Origin: Mageeibacillus sp. UBA5436
Lineage (GTDB): Bacteria > Bacillota > Clostridia > Saccharofermentanales > DTU023
DNA length: 58,910 bases
Assembly: GCA_002427545.1 (NCBI GenBank)
Contig: DIRM01000038.1
Span: 1 to 58,910, forward strand
Direction of reading: 5' to 3'
The position numbers and the translations under genes were made by a program. Of this stretch, positions 26,446 to 34,600 are shown piece after piece. Within the stretch, counting starts at the first letter, position 1; the number at the start of each line of letters is the position of its first letter. The notes under the pieces were generated by a model. The model saw only the letters and a program-made list of their open reading frames with translations. It was not told where the DNA came from and searched no databases.

Positions 26446-27519
26446 ATGAAAAAAAGAGTATTAAGTTTAATCTTAGTAATGGCAATGGTCTTTACTCTAG
26501 CTGCTTGTGGCGGTGGTGGAGAGACTGCAAAAACAGAAGCTGCAAAAACAGAAGCTGCAAAAACAGAGGCTGCAAAAACAGAGGCTGAAAAAACAGATGA
26601 TGTATCTGAAGAAAAAACAGAAGCTCCTGCTGCTTCTGGCGATCTTATTTCAGTAGGTATCGTCAATAACCCACCTTCCGAATCTGGCTATCGTGAAGCT
26701 AACGTTAACAATTTTGAAGAAGTATTTTCAAAAGAAAATGGTTATGATGCAGATACTTATTATAGTTTAAAAAATGATGAGCAATTAAATGCAGCCCAAC
26801 AATTTGTTACACAAGGCGTGGATTATTTGCTTATCTCTGCTGCAGAAACAACTGGCTGGGAGAGTGTATTAAAAGATGCACAAGAAGCTGGTATTGAAGT
26901 ATTCTTATTTGACCGCATGATCGATTGCGATGATAGTTTATATCAAGCAGCTGTTGTCTCTGATATGGCTAAAGAAGGTGACACCGCGGTTGAATGGTTA
27001 TTAGACCAAGACCTTGACGAATACAATATCGTACATATTCAAGGTGCTATGGGCTCGGATGCACAAATTGGTCGTACTGGTGCTTTAGACGCACAATTCG
27101 AAGCAGGTACCATGAATAAAGTGGTTCAACAAACTGCTACTTGGGACGAAGCTGAAGCAAAGAAAATCGTTGAATCCGTAATAAATTCTGGAGAACCTTT
27201 CAATGTTATTTATGCAGAAAATGATGGTATGGCTCGTGGTGCTGTAGCTGCTTTAGATGAAGCTGGTATTACTCACGGCGTGGATGGCGATGTTATTATT
27301 ATGGGATTTGACTGTAACACTTGGGCATTAGAAGAACTCTTAGCTGGTAACTGGAATTATGATGGACAATGCAGTCCTTTCCAAGCAAGTGTTATTGATG
27401 AAATGATTAAAAAACTTGAAAATGGCGAAACTCTTTCTGATAAGATCGTTATTTCAGAAGAACGTGGTTTTGATGCTACGACCATCACACAAGAAGACAT
27501 TGATAATTTCGGTCTATAA
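26446..27519 (+). CDS. YtfQ-like sugar ABC transporter, substrate-binding lipoprotein
   Basis: Extracytoplasmic sugar-binding protein (periplasmic-binding family 4), 357 aa. Its core matches E. coli YtfQ (galactofuranose binding), for example T-T-G-W-E-S-V-L-K and V-F-L-F-D-R. The signal peptide ends L-A-A-C with lipidated Cys 21. A linker of nearly five A-K-T-E-A units follows, encoded by a 15-bp tandem repeat. I chose the ATG at 26446, with AGGAG before it; the frame extends upstream to a TTG without support. It heads an operon with one ATPase and two permeases, as in ytfQRT-yjfF. A pentose or galactofuranose substrate is inferred from family only. Confidence 0.9.
   Translation: MKKRVLSLILVMAMVFTLAACGGGGETAKTEAAKTEAAKTEAAKTEAEKTDDVSEEKTEAPAASGDLISVGIVNNPPSESGYREANVNNFEEVFSKENGYDADTYYSLKNDEQLNAAQQFVTQGVDYLLISAAETTGWESVLKDAQEAGIEVFLFDRMIDCDDSLYQAAVVSDMAKEGDTAVEWLLDQDLDEYNIVHIQGAMGSDAQIGRTGALDAQFEAGTMNKVVQQTATWDEAEAKKIVESVINSGEPFNVIYAENDGMARGAVAALDEAGITHGVDGDVIIMGFDCNTWALEELLAGNWNYDGQCSPFQASVIDEMIKKLENGETLSDKIVISEERGFDATTITQEDIDNFGL
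26527..26598 (+). repeat. 15-bp tandem repeat encoding the lipoprotein linker
   Basis: About 4.8 copies of gcaaaaacagaagct, in phase with the reading frame, code for repeated A-K-T-E-A between the lipidated Cys and the sugar-binding domain. Copy number may vary by slippage. Confidence 0.9.
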
Positions 27520-27566
27520 TCTTCAGATGGCTTAAAGCTAAATTAGAAAACGATTATGTCATGGTT

Positions 27567-27612
27567 GCGCAGTGTGGTTTATGTGGATGATTCCTACATA
27601 TCTGCACTGCGC
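27567..27612 (+). other. hairpin between binding-protein and ATPase genes of the sugar importer
   Basis: GCGCAGTG (27567-27574) pairs perfectly with CACTGCGC (27605-27612), with an inner TATGT / ACATA pairing. It is the most G/C-rich stem in the area, lies 47 bp after the binding-protein stop, and has no clear T-run. It probably protects the upstream message or reduces downstream expression. Confidence 0.6.
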
Positions 27613-27644
27613 TCTTGTTGACAGAGATAGAAGGAGAATCATCG

Positions 27645-29165
27645 ATGAAAAATGACGTCGTATTGTCAGCGAAGGGAATATGCAAGTCTTTTCCTGGTGT
27701 ACGAGCTTTGCACAATGTGGATTTCTCTTTAAGAAAGGCTGAAATTCATGCATTGATGGGTGAAAATGGTGCAGGAAAATCAACCTTGATTAAGGTGCTT
27801 ACCGGCGTTTACAGCAAGGATGATGGACAAGTCTATTTGGATGGCATCGACGGTGAAATACAGGTAAATTCCCCTCATGATGCACAAGAACTTGGCATTA
27901 GTACCGTTTATCAAGAAATTACGCTTTGTCCAAATCTTACAGTAGCTGAAAATATTTTTATCGGACGAGGAAGTGATCGTTTTGTCAATTGGCGAGAGAT
28001 GATGGTAAAAGCGGACGCCTTGCTTGAAAAACTCTCTATTCCTGCTAGAGCAAAACAACAGCTTGGTAGTTGTTCTCTGGCGGTACAGCAAATGGTTGCA
28101 ATTGCTCGTTCAGTAGACATGGATTGTAAAGTGCTAATCTTGGACGAACCGACCTCTTCTTTAGATGAACAAGAAGTCGAGATGCTGTTTAGACTTATGC
28201 GCGATTTAAAGAAAAATGGCGTTGGAATTGTATTCGTAACCCATTTCCTAGAGCAAGTGTATGAAGTATGCGATCGCATTACCGTCTTACGTGATGGTGA
28301 ACTGGTAGGAGAATATCCCATTCAAGATTTACCTCAAGTGGAATTGGTTACCAAAATGATGGGCAAAGAACTTGATGACCTATCAGATTTAGAAAAGAAA
28401 GAAAAAGTCATAAAAGAGCATGCGGAAATCGTTTATGAGGCGACAAACCTTGCCAGTGCGGCATGTCCTAATCCATTTAATTTCAAGATAGCAAAAGGTG
28501 AAGTAAATGGTTTTACGGGTTTACTTGGTTCTGGGCGAAGTGAAAGTGTCCGGGCTATTTTTAATGCTGATAAGGTTACAAGTGGCGATATAAAAGTAAA
28601 CGGTAAACCAGTTCAAATTAAAAAACCAATTGATGCCATGAAGAATGGTATTGGTTATTTGCCTGAAGATCGTAAACGAGATGGGATTATTGAAGACTTA
28701 TCTGTTCGAGAAAACATTATTTTGGCTTTGCAAGTCATGAAAGGATTTTTTAGACCATTATCCCGTTCACAGCAAGATGCTTTTGTTGACGAATATATAA
28801 AAGCACTCGGAATTAAAACAGCTTCGACTGAAACACCGATTAAATCGCTTTCAGGCGGCAATCAACAAAAGGTTATTTTAGCACGCTGGTTGCTCACCAA
28901 TCCGCAATACTTGATATTAGATGAGCCTACAAGAGGTATAGATATTGGAACTAAAACGGAAATCCAAAAATTAGTTTTAAAACTTGCAGAGGATGGTGTC
29001 AGTATCACCTTTATTTCATCCGAAATTGAGGAAATGCTACGTACCTGTTCACGCCTTATTGTCATGCGTGACCGCAATGTTGTGGGTGAACTTGTCGGTG
29101 AAGATATCACACAGGACAAGATTATGCGCACGATTGCTGGAGGAGAAGATGCAAATGAAAAATGA
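27645..29165 (+). CDS. YtfR-like sugar ABC transporter, ATPase with two nucleotide-binding domains
   Basis: Tandem ATPase of the CUT2 sugar importer class, 506 aa. Domain 1 has Walker A G-E-N-G-A-G-K-S-T near residue 40 and L-I-L-D-E-P-T-S-S-L-D, with a degenerate signature (L-A-V-Q-Q). Domain 2 has the family's degenerate Walker A G-L-L-G-S-G-R-S-E near 290, a good signature L-S-G-G-N-Q-Q-K and L-D-E-P-T-R-G-I-D. This split of active parts is typical of RbsA/YtfR. AAGGAGA precedes the ATG at 27645; an upstream in-frame start lies within the hairpin region. Its last 11 bp overlap the first permease gene. Confidence 0.93.
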   Translation: MKNDVVLSAKGICKSFPGVRALHNVDFSLRKAEIHALMGENGAGKSTLIKVLTGVYSKDDGQVYLDGIDGEIQVNSPHDAQELGISTVYQEITLCPNLTVAENIFIGRGSDRFVNWREMMVKADALLEKLSIPARAKQQLGSCSLAVQQMVAIARSVDMDCKVLILDEPTSSLDEQEVEMLFRLMRDLKKNGVGIVFVTHFLEQVYEVCDRITVLRDGELVGEYPIQDLPQVELVTKMMGKELDDLSDLEKKEKVIKEHAEIVYEATNLASAACPNPFNFKIAKGEVNGFTGLLGSGRSESVRAIFNADKVTSGDIKVNGKPVQIKKPIDAMKNGIGYLPEDRKRDGIIEDLSVRENIILALQVMKGFFRPLSRSQQDAFVDEYIKALGIKTASTETPIKSLSGGNQQKVILARWLLTNPQYLILDEPTRGIDIGTKTEIQKLVLKLAEDGVSITFISSEIEEMLRTCSRLIVMRDRNVVGELVGEDITQDKIMRTIAGGEDANEK

Positions 29166-30237
29166 AATGAGAAAACCAAGAAAAAATAGAAGTGAATATT
29201 CTCAACTTCTCATTCCTATTATTGCTCTTGCTCTAATTGTCATTTTTAATTTGATTAGAGATCCAAGTTTTTTCTCGGTAGAATTAACAAAAAATAATGC
29301 AGGTAATATGGTTCTAGCTGGAAACCTGATCAGTATTTTAAACGGTGCTTCCGAACTTGCGATTTTGGCTATGGGAATGACTTTAGTTACAGCATCCAGT
29401 GGAGGGCAGGATATCAGCGTGGGCGCAATGGCGGCCATCGCTGGTAGTGTGTTTATCCGTGTGCTGCGAGATGGCAATATCACACCTTTAAAAATTCTTT
29501 TAGCGTTTTTGGCCTGTTCTTTAGTGGCTATGTTATTTGGTGCATTTAACGGCATTTTGGTAGCCGTTTTTAATATTCAGCCCATGATTGCGACCTTAAT
29601 TCTATATACAGCTGGTCGTTCCATTGCTTATTGGATTAATGGTGGTGCAACACCTACGATTGCAAGTCCCATTATTACGGCAATCGGAGGTTTTATTCCT
29701 GGAATTCCTATTCCAACGCCAATTTTTATCGTTGTCATTGTGGCTATTATTTTTACATTAATTTTTAAATTTACCAACTTATCCCTCTATACGCAGGCGG
29801 TTGGTATCAATAAAGAAGCAGCTAAATTGAATGGGATTAATGCTACGGGCATGAAACTCTTGTCTTTTATCATACTTGGTTTATGTGTGGCTATTGCTGG
29901 TTGTATCAGTGTTAGCCGATTGGGACTTATCAATCATGAAACCTTATTAATTGGTATTGAGATGGATGCGATTTTGGCCGTTGCTATTGGCGGTAATGCT
30001 TTGTCTGGCGGTAAGTTTAAGATGGTTGGCTCTGTGATTGGTGCCTATGCAATTCAGGCGCTGACAACAACATTATATGCGATGAAGGTTTCTTCTACCT
30101 CCATTAAAGCGTATAAAGCTGTAGTTATAGTCCTTATTGTTGTCATAGGTTCGCCGGTTGTGAAAACCCAGGCTAGCAATTTATGGAAAAAAATAACAGG
30201 CAAAACAAAGAAAAATGCTGTTGTGGGGGGAAATTGA
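29155..30237 (+). CDS. YtfT-like sugar ABC transporter, permease 1
   Basis: Membrane permease of the BPD_transp_2/RbsC family, 360 aa with about nine hydrophobic segments. The family motif G-Q-D-I-S-V-G-A near residue 85 follows A-M-G-M-T-L-V, and L-S-G-G-K lies near 285. The start is ATG 29155 or 29149; GGAGGAG at 29138-29144 spaces better with 29155. The gene overlaps the ATPase by 11 bp and abuts the second permease, so all four sugar genes are translationally linked. It forms a heteromeric channel with permease 2. Confidence 0.9.
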   Translation: MKNEMRKPRKNRSEYSQLLIPIIALALIVIFNLIRDPSFFSVELTKNNAGNMVLAGNLISILNGASELAILAMGMTLVTASSGGQDISVGAMAAIAGSVFIRVLRDGNITPLKILLAFLACSLVAMLFGAFNGILVAVFNIQPMIATLILYTAGRSIAYWINGGATPTIASPIITAIGGFIPGIPIPTPIFIVVIVAIIFTLIFKFTNLSLYTQAVGINKEAAKLNGINATGMKLLSFIILGLCVAIAGCISVSRLGLINHETLLIGIEMDAILAVAIGGNALSGGKFKMVGSVIGAYAIQALTTTLYAMKVSSTSIKAYKAVVIVLIVVIGSPVVKTQASNLWKKITGKTKKNAVVGGN

Positions 30238-30238
30238 T

Positions 30239-31327
30239 ATGAGTAAAAAAGAAATGACATCAATTAAAACACGCAAAGAACCCATGACGGATTCAAAACT
30301 ATTATTAACGATTACGATTTCAATCTTTGTTGGTATGTATGTTTTGGCTATGTTGATTTGGGGTGGTGGTTTTCTACGTCCTCAGCAACTGTTTGATATG
30401 TTTAATAATAATGCATCCTTATTGCTTATATCTTGTGGTCTGACTATCGTTATGATTACAGGTGGGATAGATATTTCAGTTGGCGGAATAACAGGATTAG
30501 TTGTTATGTCTTGTGTCGTTTTTTTAGATGATCACGGTGGAAATGTCTTTACGGCTTTGTTATTAGCTTTAGGTATTGGTCTTTGTTTTGGCGTGGTTCA
30601 CGGGTATTTAGTTTCATATTTGGATATTCAACCCTTTATCGTGACCTTGGCAGGCATGTTTTTTTCGCAGGGTATGACAACTATTGTTAGTGTCAAACCA
30701 CGCAATGTCCAAAATGAAGGATTTTTGGCTTTGAAGAATGCGCGTATTCAAATTCCTTGGCTTGGCCATACCGCTAAAAATGGGAACCTCATTCCTGCAA
30801 AGATTGAGTACGGGGTCATCATCGCTTTAGTCATGGTTTTGATTATTTTTGCCATGTTAAAATGGTCACGTTTAGGACGTCATTTTTATGCCATCGGTGG
30901 AAATAGCAATAGTGCCTTGATGTTGGGTATTAATGTGAAACGCACTAAATTCCTAGCTTATTTGATTAGCGGATTATTGGCGGGTCTAGGTGGATTTGTC
31001 TTCCTGATGCATACAGGTGCAGGAAACGCAACAAATGCAGCCGGTGCAGAAATGAATGCCATTGCTTCTGCCATTATAGGTGGTACTTTACTTTCTGGAG
31101 GTGTTGGCGGTGTTGTTGGAACATTCTTTGGTGTGTTGACTCTCTCAACCATAAAAGCAATCGTAGTAGCTTCTGGTCTGACCGATCCATGGTGGCAGAG
31201 TATTACGACTGGCGCTATGATTTGTTTCTTCATTTTGTTACAAAGTATTGTATTGTCAAACCGTGGTAAAGAAGGATTCAAATGGGCTGTTCCCAAATGG
31301 CTTTCGGGCAAAAAATCGGATGCTTAA
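30239..31327 (+). CDS. YjfF-like sugar ABC transporter, permease 2
   Basis: Second RbsC-family permease, 362 aa. It has S-C-G-L-T-I-V-M-I-T-G-G-I-D-I-S-V-G, the strongest family motif, near residue 75, and L-S-G-G-V-G-G-V-V-G near 290. The ATG at 30239 is two bases after the first permease's stop and follows a run of G (GGGGGG). Two different permeases with one double ATPase is the YtfQRT-YjfF arrangement, unlike ribose importers with one permease. A terminator follows. Confidence 0.9.
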   Translation: MSKKEMTSIKTRKEPMTDSKLLLTITISIFVGMYVLAMLIWGGGFLRPQQLFDMFNNNASLLLISCGLTIVMITGGIDISVGGITGLVVMSCVVFLDDHGGNVFTALLLALGIGLCFGVVHGYLVSYLDIQPFIVTLAGMFFSQGMTTIVSVKPRNVQNEGFLALKNARIQIPWLGHTAKNGNLIPAKIEYGVIIALVMVLIIFAMLKWSRLGRHFYAIGGNSNSALMLGINVKRTKFLAYLISGLLAGLGGFVFLMHTGAGNATNAAGAEMNAIASAIIGGTLLSGGVGGVVGTFFGVLTLSTIKAIVVASGLTDPWWQSITTGAMICFFILLQSIVLSNRGKEGFKWAVPKWLSGKKSDA

Positions 31328-31354
31328 TACAATTTAAAATATCAATTAGATTTG

Positions 31355-31398
31355 AAGCCGTTCCCAATTTGACAATCGTCAAAAGGAACGGCTTTTTT
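31355..31398 (+). terminator. Rho-independent terminator of the sugar importer operon
   Basis: AAGCCGTTCC / GGAACGGCTT, ten base pairs, followed by a run of T. Confidence 0.92.
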
Positions 31399-31420
31399 CT
31401 GGTTTTGATTGAAAAACTGG

Positions 31421-31521
31421 AAAAGATTAAAGTATGATTGAATTGTTACAATAAATGTAAAAGACTAAAGTATAATTTAATTAATAAATAAAAATAGAAA
31501 AGATTAAAGGTAGATTTAAAG
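31421..31521 (+). repeat. three direct repeats upstream of the ArsR-family gene
   Basis: AAAAGAYTAAAGTATRATT-like units start at 31421, 31459 and 31498, that is at 38- and 39-bp intervals. The first two agree at 21 of 24 bases; the third agrees mainly in its first 12. The second contains a TATAAT (31471-31476). The array lies between the terminator and the regulator start and may be a regulatory array or a local duplication. Confidence 0.55.
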
Positions 31522-31547
31522 AAAAGAAGTAATCAAAGAGGTTTTAT

Positions 31548-31949
31548 ATGACAGAACAATTACCACATCATCATCATGAATATACTGAAAAATTAATAGA
31601 AGCTATGCCGCCAGAAACAAAATTTATTGACGCAGCAAATTTATTTAAACAATTAGCTGATGGTACAAGATTAAGGATCCTTTGGTTTCTATGCCATACA
31701 GAAGAATGTGGTATTAATATCGCTTCAGCCGTAGATAAAAGTCAGGCAGTTGTTTCTCATCATTTAAGAACCTTAAATGATAATAATTTGATTACAAGCC
31801 GACGTGATGGCAAAGAAATTTATTATAAATTGGCTGACACGGAATTGGCAGAATTAATTCATCATATTATAGAAACTTATTTTTCAGAGATTTGTCCAAT
31901 AAAAGAATTAAATATTCCTCAAAATAATAAAACAGATCAGGAAAAATAA
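31548..31949 (+). CDS. ArsR/SmtB-family metal-responsive repressor (CadC-like)
   Basis: Small winged-helix DNA-binding protein, 133 aa, expected to be released from DNA by metal ions. The N-terminus is His-rich (four His at residues 7-10), a possible metal site. The helix-turn-helix covers L-A-D-G-T-R-L-R-I-L through S-Q-A-V-V-S-H-H-L-R-T-L. An E-x-C near residue 62 lies close to where CadC keeps its metal-binding Cys pair, but the pair itself is not seen. AGAGG precedes the ATG. It converges on the metal ATPase gene (34 bp between stops). The candidate operator is 2.3 kb away, at the ATPase operon promoter. Confidence 0.88.
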   Translation: MTEQLPHHHHEYTEKLIEAMPPETKFIDAANLFKQLADGTRLRILWFLCHTEECGINIASAVDKSQAVVSHHLRTLNDNNLITSRRDGKEIYYKLADTELAELIHHIIETYFSEICPIKELNIPQNNKTDQEK

Positions 31950-31983
31950 ATTACTGATACAGATCATTTATGTGAATAAAAAA

Positions 31984-33894
31984 CTATTTCTTCTCGACTA
32001 ATAAGGCTCGTAAAGCATTAAATACAGCAATAATTGTCACACCAACATCACCAAAAACAGCAAGCCAGAGATTCGCAAAACCAAAAGTTGCCAAAATTAA
32101 AATAATAGTTTTTATGGATAAGGCAATTATTAAATTCTGTTTGGCAATACCGAGAGTTTTGCGCCCGACTTTAATAGCATCAACAATACGTTCGAGCTGA
32201 TCTTGCATAATAACAATATCTGCAGCTTCAACTGCAGCAGCAGAACCAAGACCACCCATAGCAATACCGACGTCAGCTAAAGCTAAAACAGGTGCGTCAT
32301 TGATGCCATCACCAACATAAGCGACTAACCCTTTTTTATTAGCATGGATAATTCTTTGCAATTGTTCCACTTTGTCTTGTGGTAATAATTCCGCATAATA
32401 ATCATCAATACTGACAGATTCAGCAATTTTTTTAGCTACAGGTTGACGATCTCCAGTCAACATGATTGTTTGAATAATACCAATTTTCTTTAAATCTTGA
32501 ATAGTTTTTTTCGTGTTTTCCTTCAATAAATCATCAATACAAATATATCCAATAAATTTATCCTCTTTAGCAAAATAAACAACACTGCCAATTTCTTCTA
32601 CAATAGGTAAATCTATTTTATTTTCAGACATTAATTTTTTATTACCCGCTAAAATTTTCTGCCCTTGATAGTTCACTTCAATCCCTTGACCACTAATTTC
32701 TATAGGATTTCCTATTGATTCAGGCTTAATCTTTTCTGGATAGGCAGCGATAATACTTTTGGCAATAGGATGATTGGAATAGTATTCGGCATGAGCGGCA
32801 ATTTGCAATAATTCTTCTTTGGACATGCCATTAGCAACAATATTAGTAACCTGAAAATTACCATAAGTTAAGGTTCCTGTTTTATCAAAAACGATGGTAT
32901 TAACTTTAGCTAAATATTCTAAATAATTGCTACCTTTAACCAAGACGCCTACTTTTGAAGCGGCTCCTATTCCGCCAAAAAAGGTGAGTGGAATAGAAAC
33001 AACTAATGCGCATGGACAAGATACAACTAAAAATATTAAAGAACGCTCTAACCAAGCGGCAAAATTTTGCTGGAAAAATAAAACTGGGATTAATGTTAAA
33101 GCTATGGCTGCAAAGAAAACGATTGGTGTGTAATATCTGGCAAAAGTGGTTGCAAAAACCTCAGCATTGGCTTTTTGATCAGTTGCGTTTTCCACTAATT
33201 CTAATATATTAGCAACCACAGAATCATCATATTCTTTTTTGACTTGAATAATAATTTTGGCAGATAAATTGATGCTGCCACTAAAAACTTCTTCGCCTTT
33301 TTCAATATCGACAGGTAAAGACTCTCCTGTTAAAGCAGAAGTGTCAAGTGATGAACTGCCTTCAATCACGATACCATCTAAAGGGATACGCTCGCCAGGT
33401 AGAACAATAATTTGATCGTCGATGGAGACTTCATAAGGATCAACTTGTTGCATTTCTCCGTCTTGCATAATATTGGCATATTCTGGAGCAATATCCATTA
33501 AATCAGCAATAGATTTACGCGATTTATTTACAGCTGCTCTTTGTAAAAATTCACCAATTTGATAAAAGAGCATAACAGCTATGCCTTCACTATATTCACC
33601 GATTAAAAAAGCTCCAATCGTGGCAATTGACATCAAAAAGTTTTCATCAAAAATAGTACCATGAGAAATATTTCGAATGGCTGTCCAAATGATATCGTAC
33701 CCAATATATAAATAAAGTAAAAAGGTTGTGATTAATAGCCAGAGATTATCAGTTTGATAATTGAATATAGTCATATTCTGATTTGTATCAACTTGCAGAA
33801 CTTTAATCAGGATAAAAAGCATTATAGATAAAATAAAAGTTAAGATAATACGCTGAATTAAAGGTTTTTCTTTTTTAGAAATAAGAATGTCCAT
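31984..33894 (-). CDS. zinc/cadmium/lead-exporting P-type ATPase (CadA/ZntA type) lacking N-terminal metal-binding domain
   Basis: P1B-type metal exporter, 636 aa. It has the T-G-E-S actuator motif (189-192), C-P-C in the sixth helix (293-295), D-K-T-G-T with phosphorylated Asp337, and H-P-I-A in the nucleotide domain. The last helices carry a Lys (S-I-K-T) and an Asp in G-D-V-G-V-T followed by N-A-L-R, which mark the Zn/Cd/Pb subclass (P1B-2) rather than copper pumps. The heavy-metal-associated domain normally fused at the N-terminus is missing and encoded by the preceding gene. AGGAGT precedes the start. Confidence 0.92.
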   Translation of the reverse strand: MDILISKKEKPLIQRIILTFILSIMLFILIKVLQVDTNQNMTIFNYQTDNLWLLITTFLLYLYIGYDIIWTAIRNISHGTIFDENFLMSIATIGAFLIGEYSEGIAVMLFYQIGEFLQRAAVNKSRKSIADLMDIAPEYANIMQDGEMQQVDPYEVSIDDQIIVLPGERIPLDGIVIEGSSSLDTSALTGESLPVDIEKGEEVFSGSINLSAKIIIQVKKEYDDSVVANILELVENATDQKANAEVFATTFARYYTPIVFFAAIALTLIPVLFFQQNFAAWLERSLIFLVVSCPCALVVSIPLTFFGGIGAASKVGVLVKGSNYLEYLAKVNTIVFDKTGTLTYGNFQVTNIVANGMSKEELLQIAAHAEYYSNHPIAKSIIAAYPEKIKPESIGNPIEISGQGIEVNYQGQKILAGNKKLMSENKIDLPIVEEIGSVVYFAKEDKFIGYICIDDLLKENTKKTIQDLKKIGIIQTIMLTGDRQPVAKKIAESVSIDDYYAELLPQDKVEQLQRIIHANKKGLVAYVGDGINDAPVLALADVGIAMGGLGSAAAVEAADIVIMQDQLERIVDAIKVGRKTLGIAKQNLIIALSIKTIILILATFGFANLWLAVFGDVGVTIIAVFNALRALLVEKK

Positions 33895-33999
33895 TTATGA
33901 CTCCTAGTTCCATTTTTGAAGGCATGCTTGATGAATTTAATCTTCTAATATTAATAGATCATTTAATAGCCTTAACAATATGATGAAATATGATGAAAA

Positions 34000-34218
34000 T
34001 TATTTTTTGATAATTAGGTCTGGTTCATATTTATTTGCGATTTTTTGTGATTCATCTAAAACTTCTGTAAATTTTTCATCTTCAGCATCTAAAATTAATT
34101 TAGAGGTCATATAGTTAATTCTGGCAGAATTAACGCCTGAAAGATTAGAAATATCTTTTTCCATTTTTGCAGCACAATTAGCGCATCCTAAATTCTCTAA
34201 TTTATAAGCTCTTTTCAT
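34000..34218 (-). CDS. free-standing heavy-metal-associated (HMA) domain protein
   Basis: A 72-aa HMA-fold protein with G-C-A-N-C-A-A-K (Cys12 and Cys15). The surrounding residues (C-A-N-C-A-x-K-x-E-x-x-I-x-x-L-S-G-V) look like the N-terminal domain of CadA rather than CopZ (which has M-x-C-x-H-C). AGGAGG precedes the ATG. It lies 105 bp upstream of the P-type ATPase on the same strand, behind a CadC-like operator, and presumably delivers or senses Zn2+/Cd2+ for the pump. Confidence 0.88.
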   Translation of the reverse strand: MKRAYKLENLGCANCAAKMEKDISNLSGVNSARINYMTSKLILDAEDEKFTEVLDESQKIANKYEPDLIIKK

Positions 34219-34282
34219 AATTAATTCCTCCTGTAAAATTTAATTATATTGAGTAAATTTAAAATATTTTTTCAATCAAACG

Positions 34283-34302
34283 TTCAAATGACCGTTTGAA
34301 TG
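34283..34302. promoter_or_regulatory. CadC/SmtB-type operator of the metal-export operon
   Basis: TTCAAATGACCGTTTGAATG has the spacing TCAAAT-N5-TTTGAATG of the staphylococcal cad operator (TCAAATAAATATTTGAATG, from memory). It begins about six bases after the -10 of the minus-strand promoter and covers the expected transcription start. The likely ligand is the ArsR-family protein at 31548. Confidence 0.7.
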
Positions 34303-34307
34303 TTTCT

Positions 34308-34335
34308 AGTATAGAACAATTTTCTAAAAAAGCAA
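34308..34335 (-). promoter_or_regulatory. promoter of HMA protein-P-type ATPase operon
   Basis: On the minus strand TTGCTT (34335-34330), a 16-bp spacer and TATACT (34313-34308). Confidence 0.6.
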
Positions 34336-34600
34336 ATAGATATATCAATATAAATTTACATTTATAGTAAAAGACAAAATAATTTGATAAAAATTCAAAA
34401 TATTTTCAAATTCTTTTGTGATAATATAGTTTGTACGTCGAAAATCATTTTTCTAGCAATTTATTGCAGAAAACTGTGTGATATGGTACCCTCATTAATC
34501 GGGAATAGTCAAAGAAAGACAAAAAGTCTAAAATACAAAAGTCTAAAATAAGAATAAAAATAATGAACATATAAAGAGTTCAGCTGGCAGGAGGAAATAT
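34336..34600 (+). promoter_or_regulatory. upstream region and long leader of tig
   Basis: There is no gene here. TGTGATAAT near 34417-34425 is a likely extended -10, which would give a leader of roughly 170 nt. The leader holds a tandem 15-mer (AAAAGTCTAAAATAC, 34522-34550) of unknown meaning. GGAGGA precedes the tig ATG. Confidence 0.4.

Noticed and set aside
26527..26598. Short regular repeats as a possible CRISPR array
   Set aside because: The 15-bp units are contiguous, have no spacers and are in phase with a coding frame.
26391..26666. Minus-strand frame with A-S-V-F-A repeats
   Set aside because: It is the reverse reading of the 15-bp linker repeat of the sugar-binding lipoprotein.
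28984..29154. Upstream extension of the first sugar permease frame
   Set aside because: The extension overlaps the ATPase gene in another frame; GGAGGAG supports the start at 29149 or 29155.
31421..31521. Repeats at 38-39 bp as a possible CRISPR array
   Set aside because: Only the first 12-24 bases of each unit are conserved, the units decay, only three exist, and no cas gene is present.
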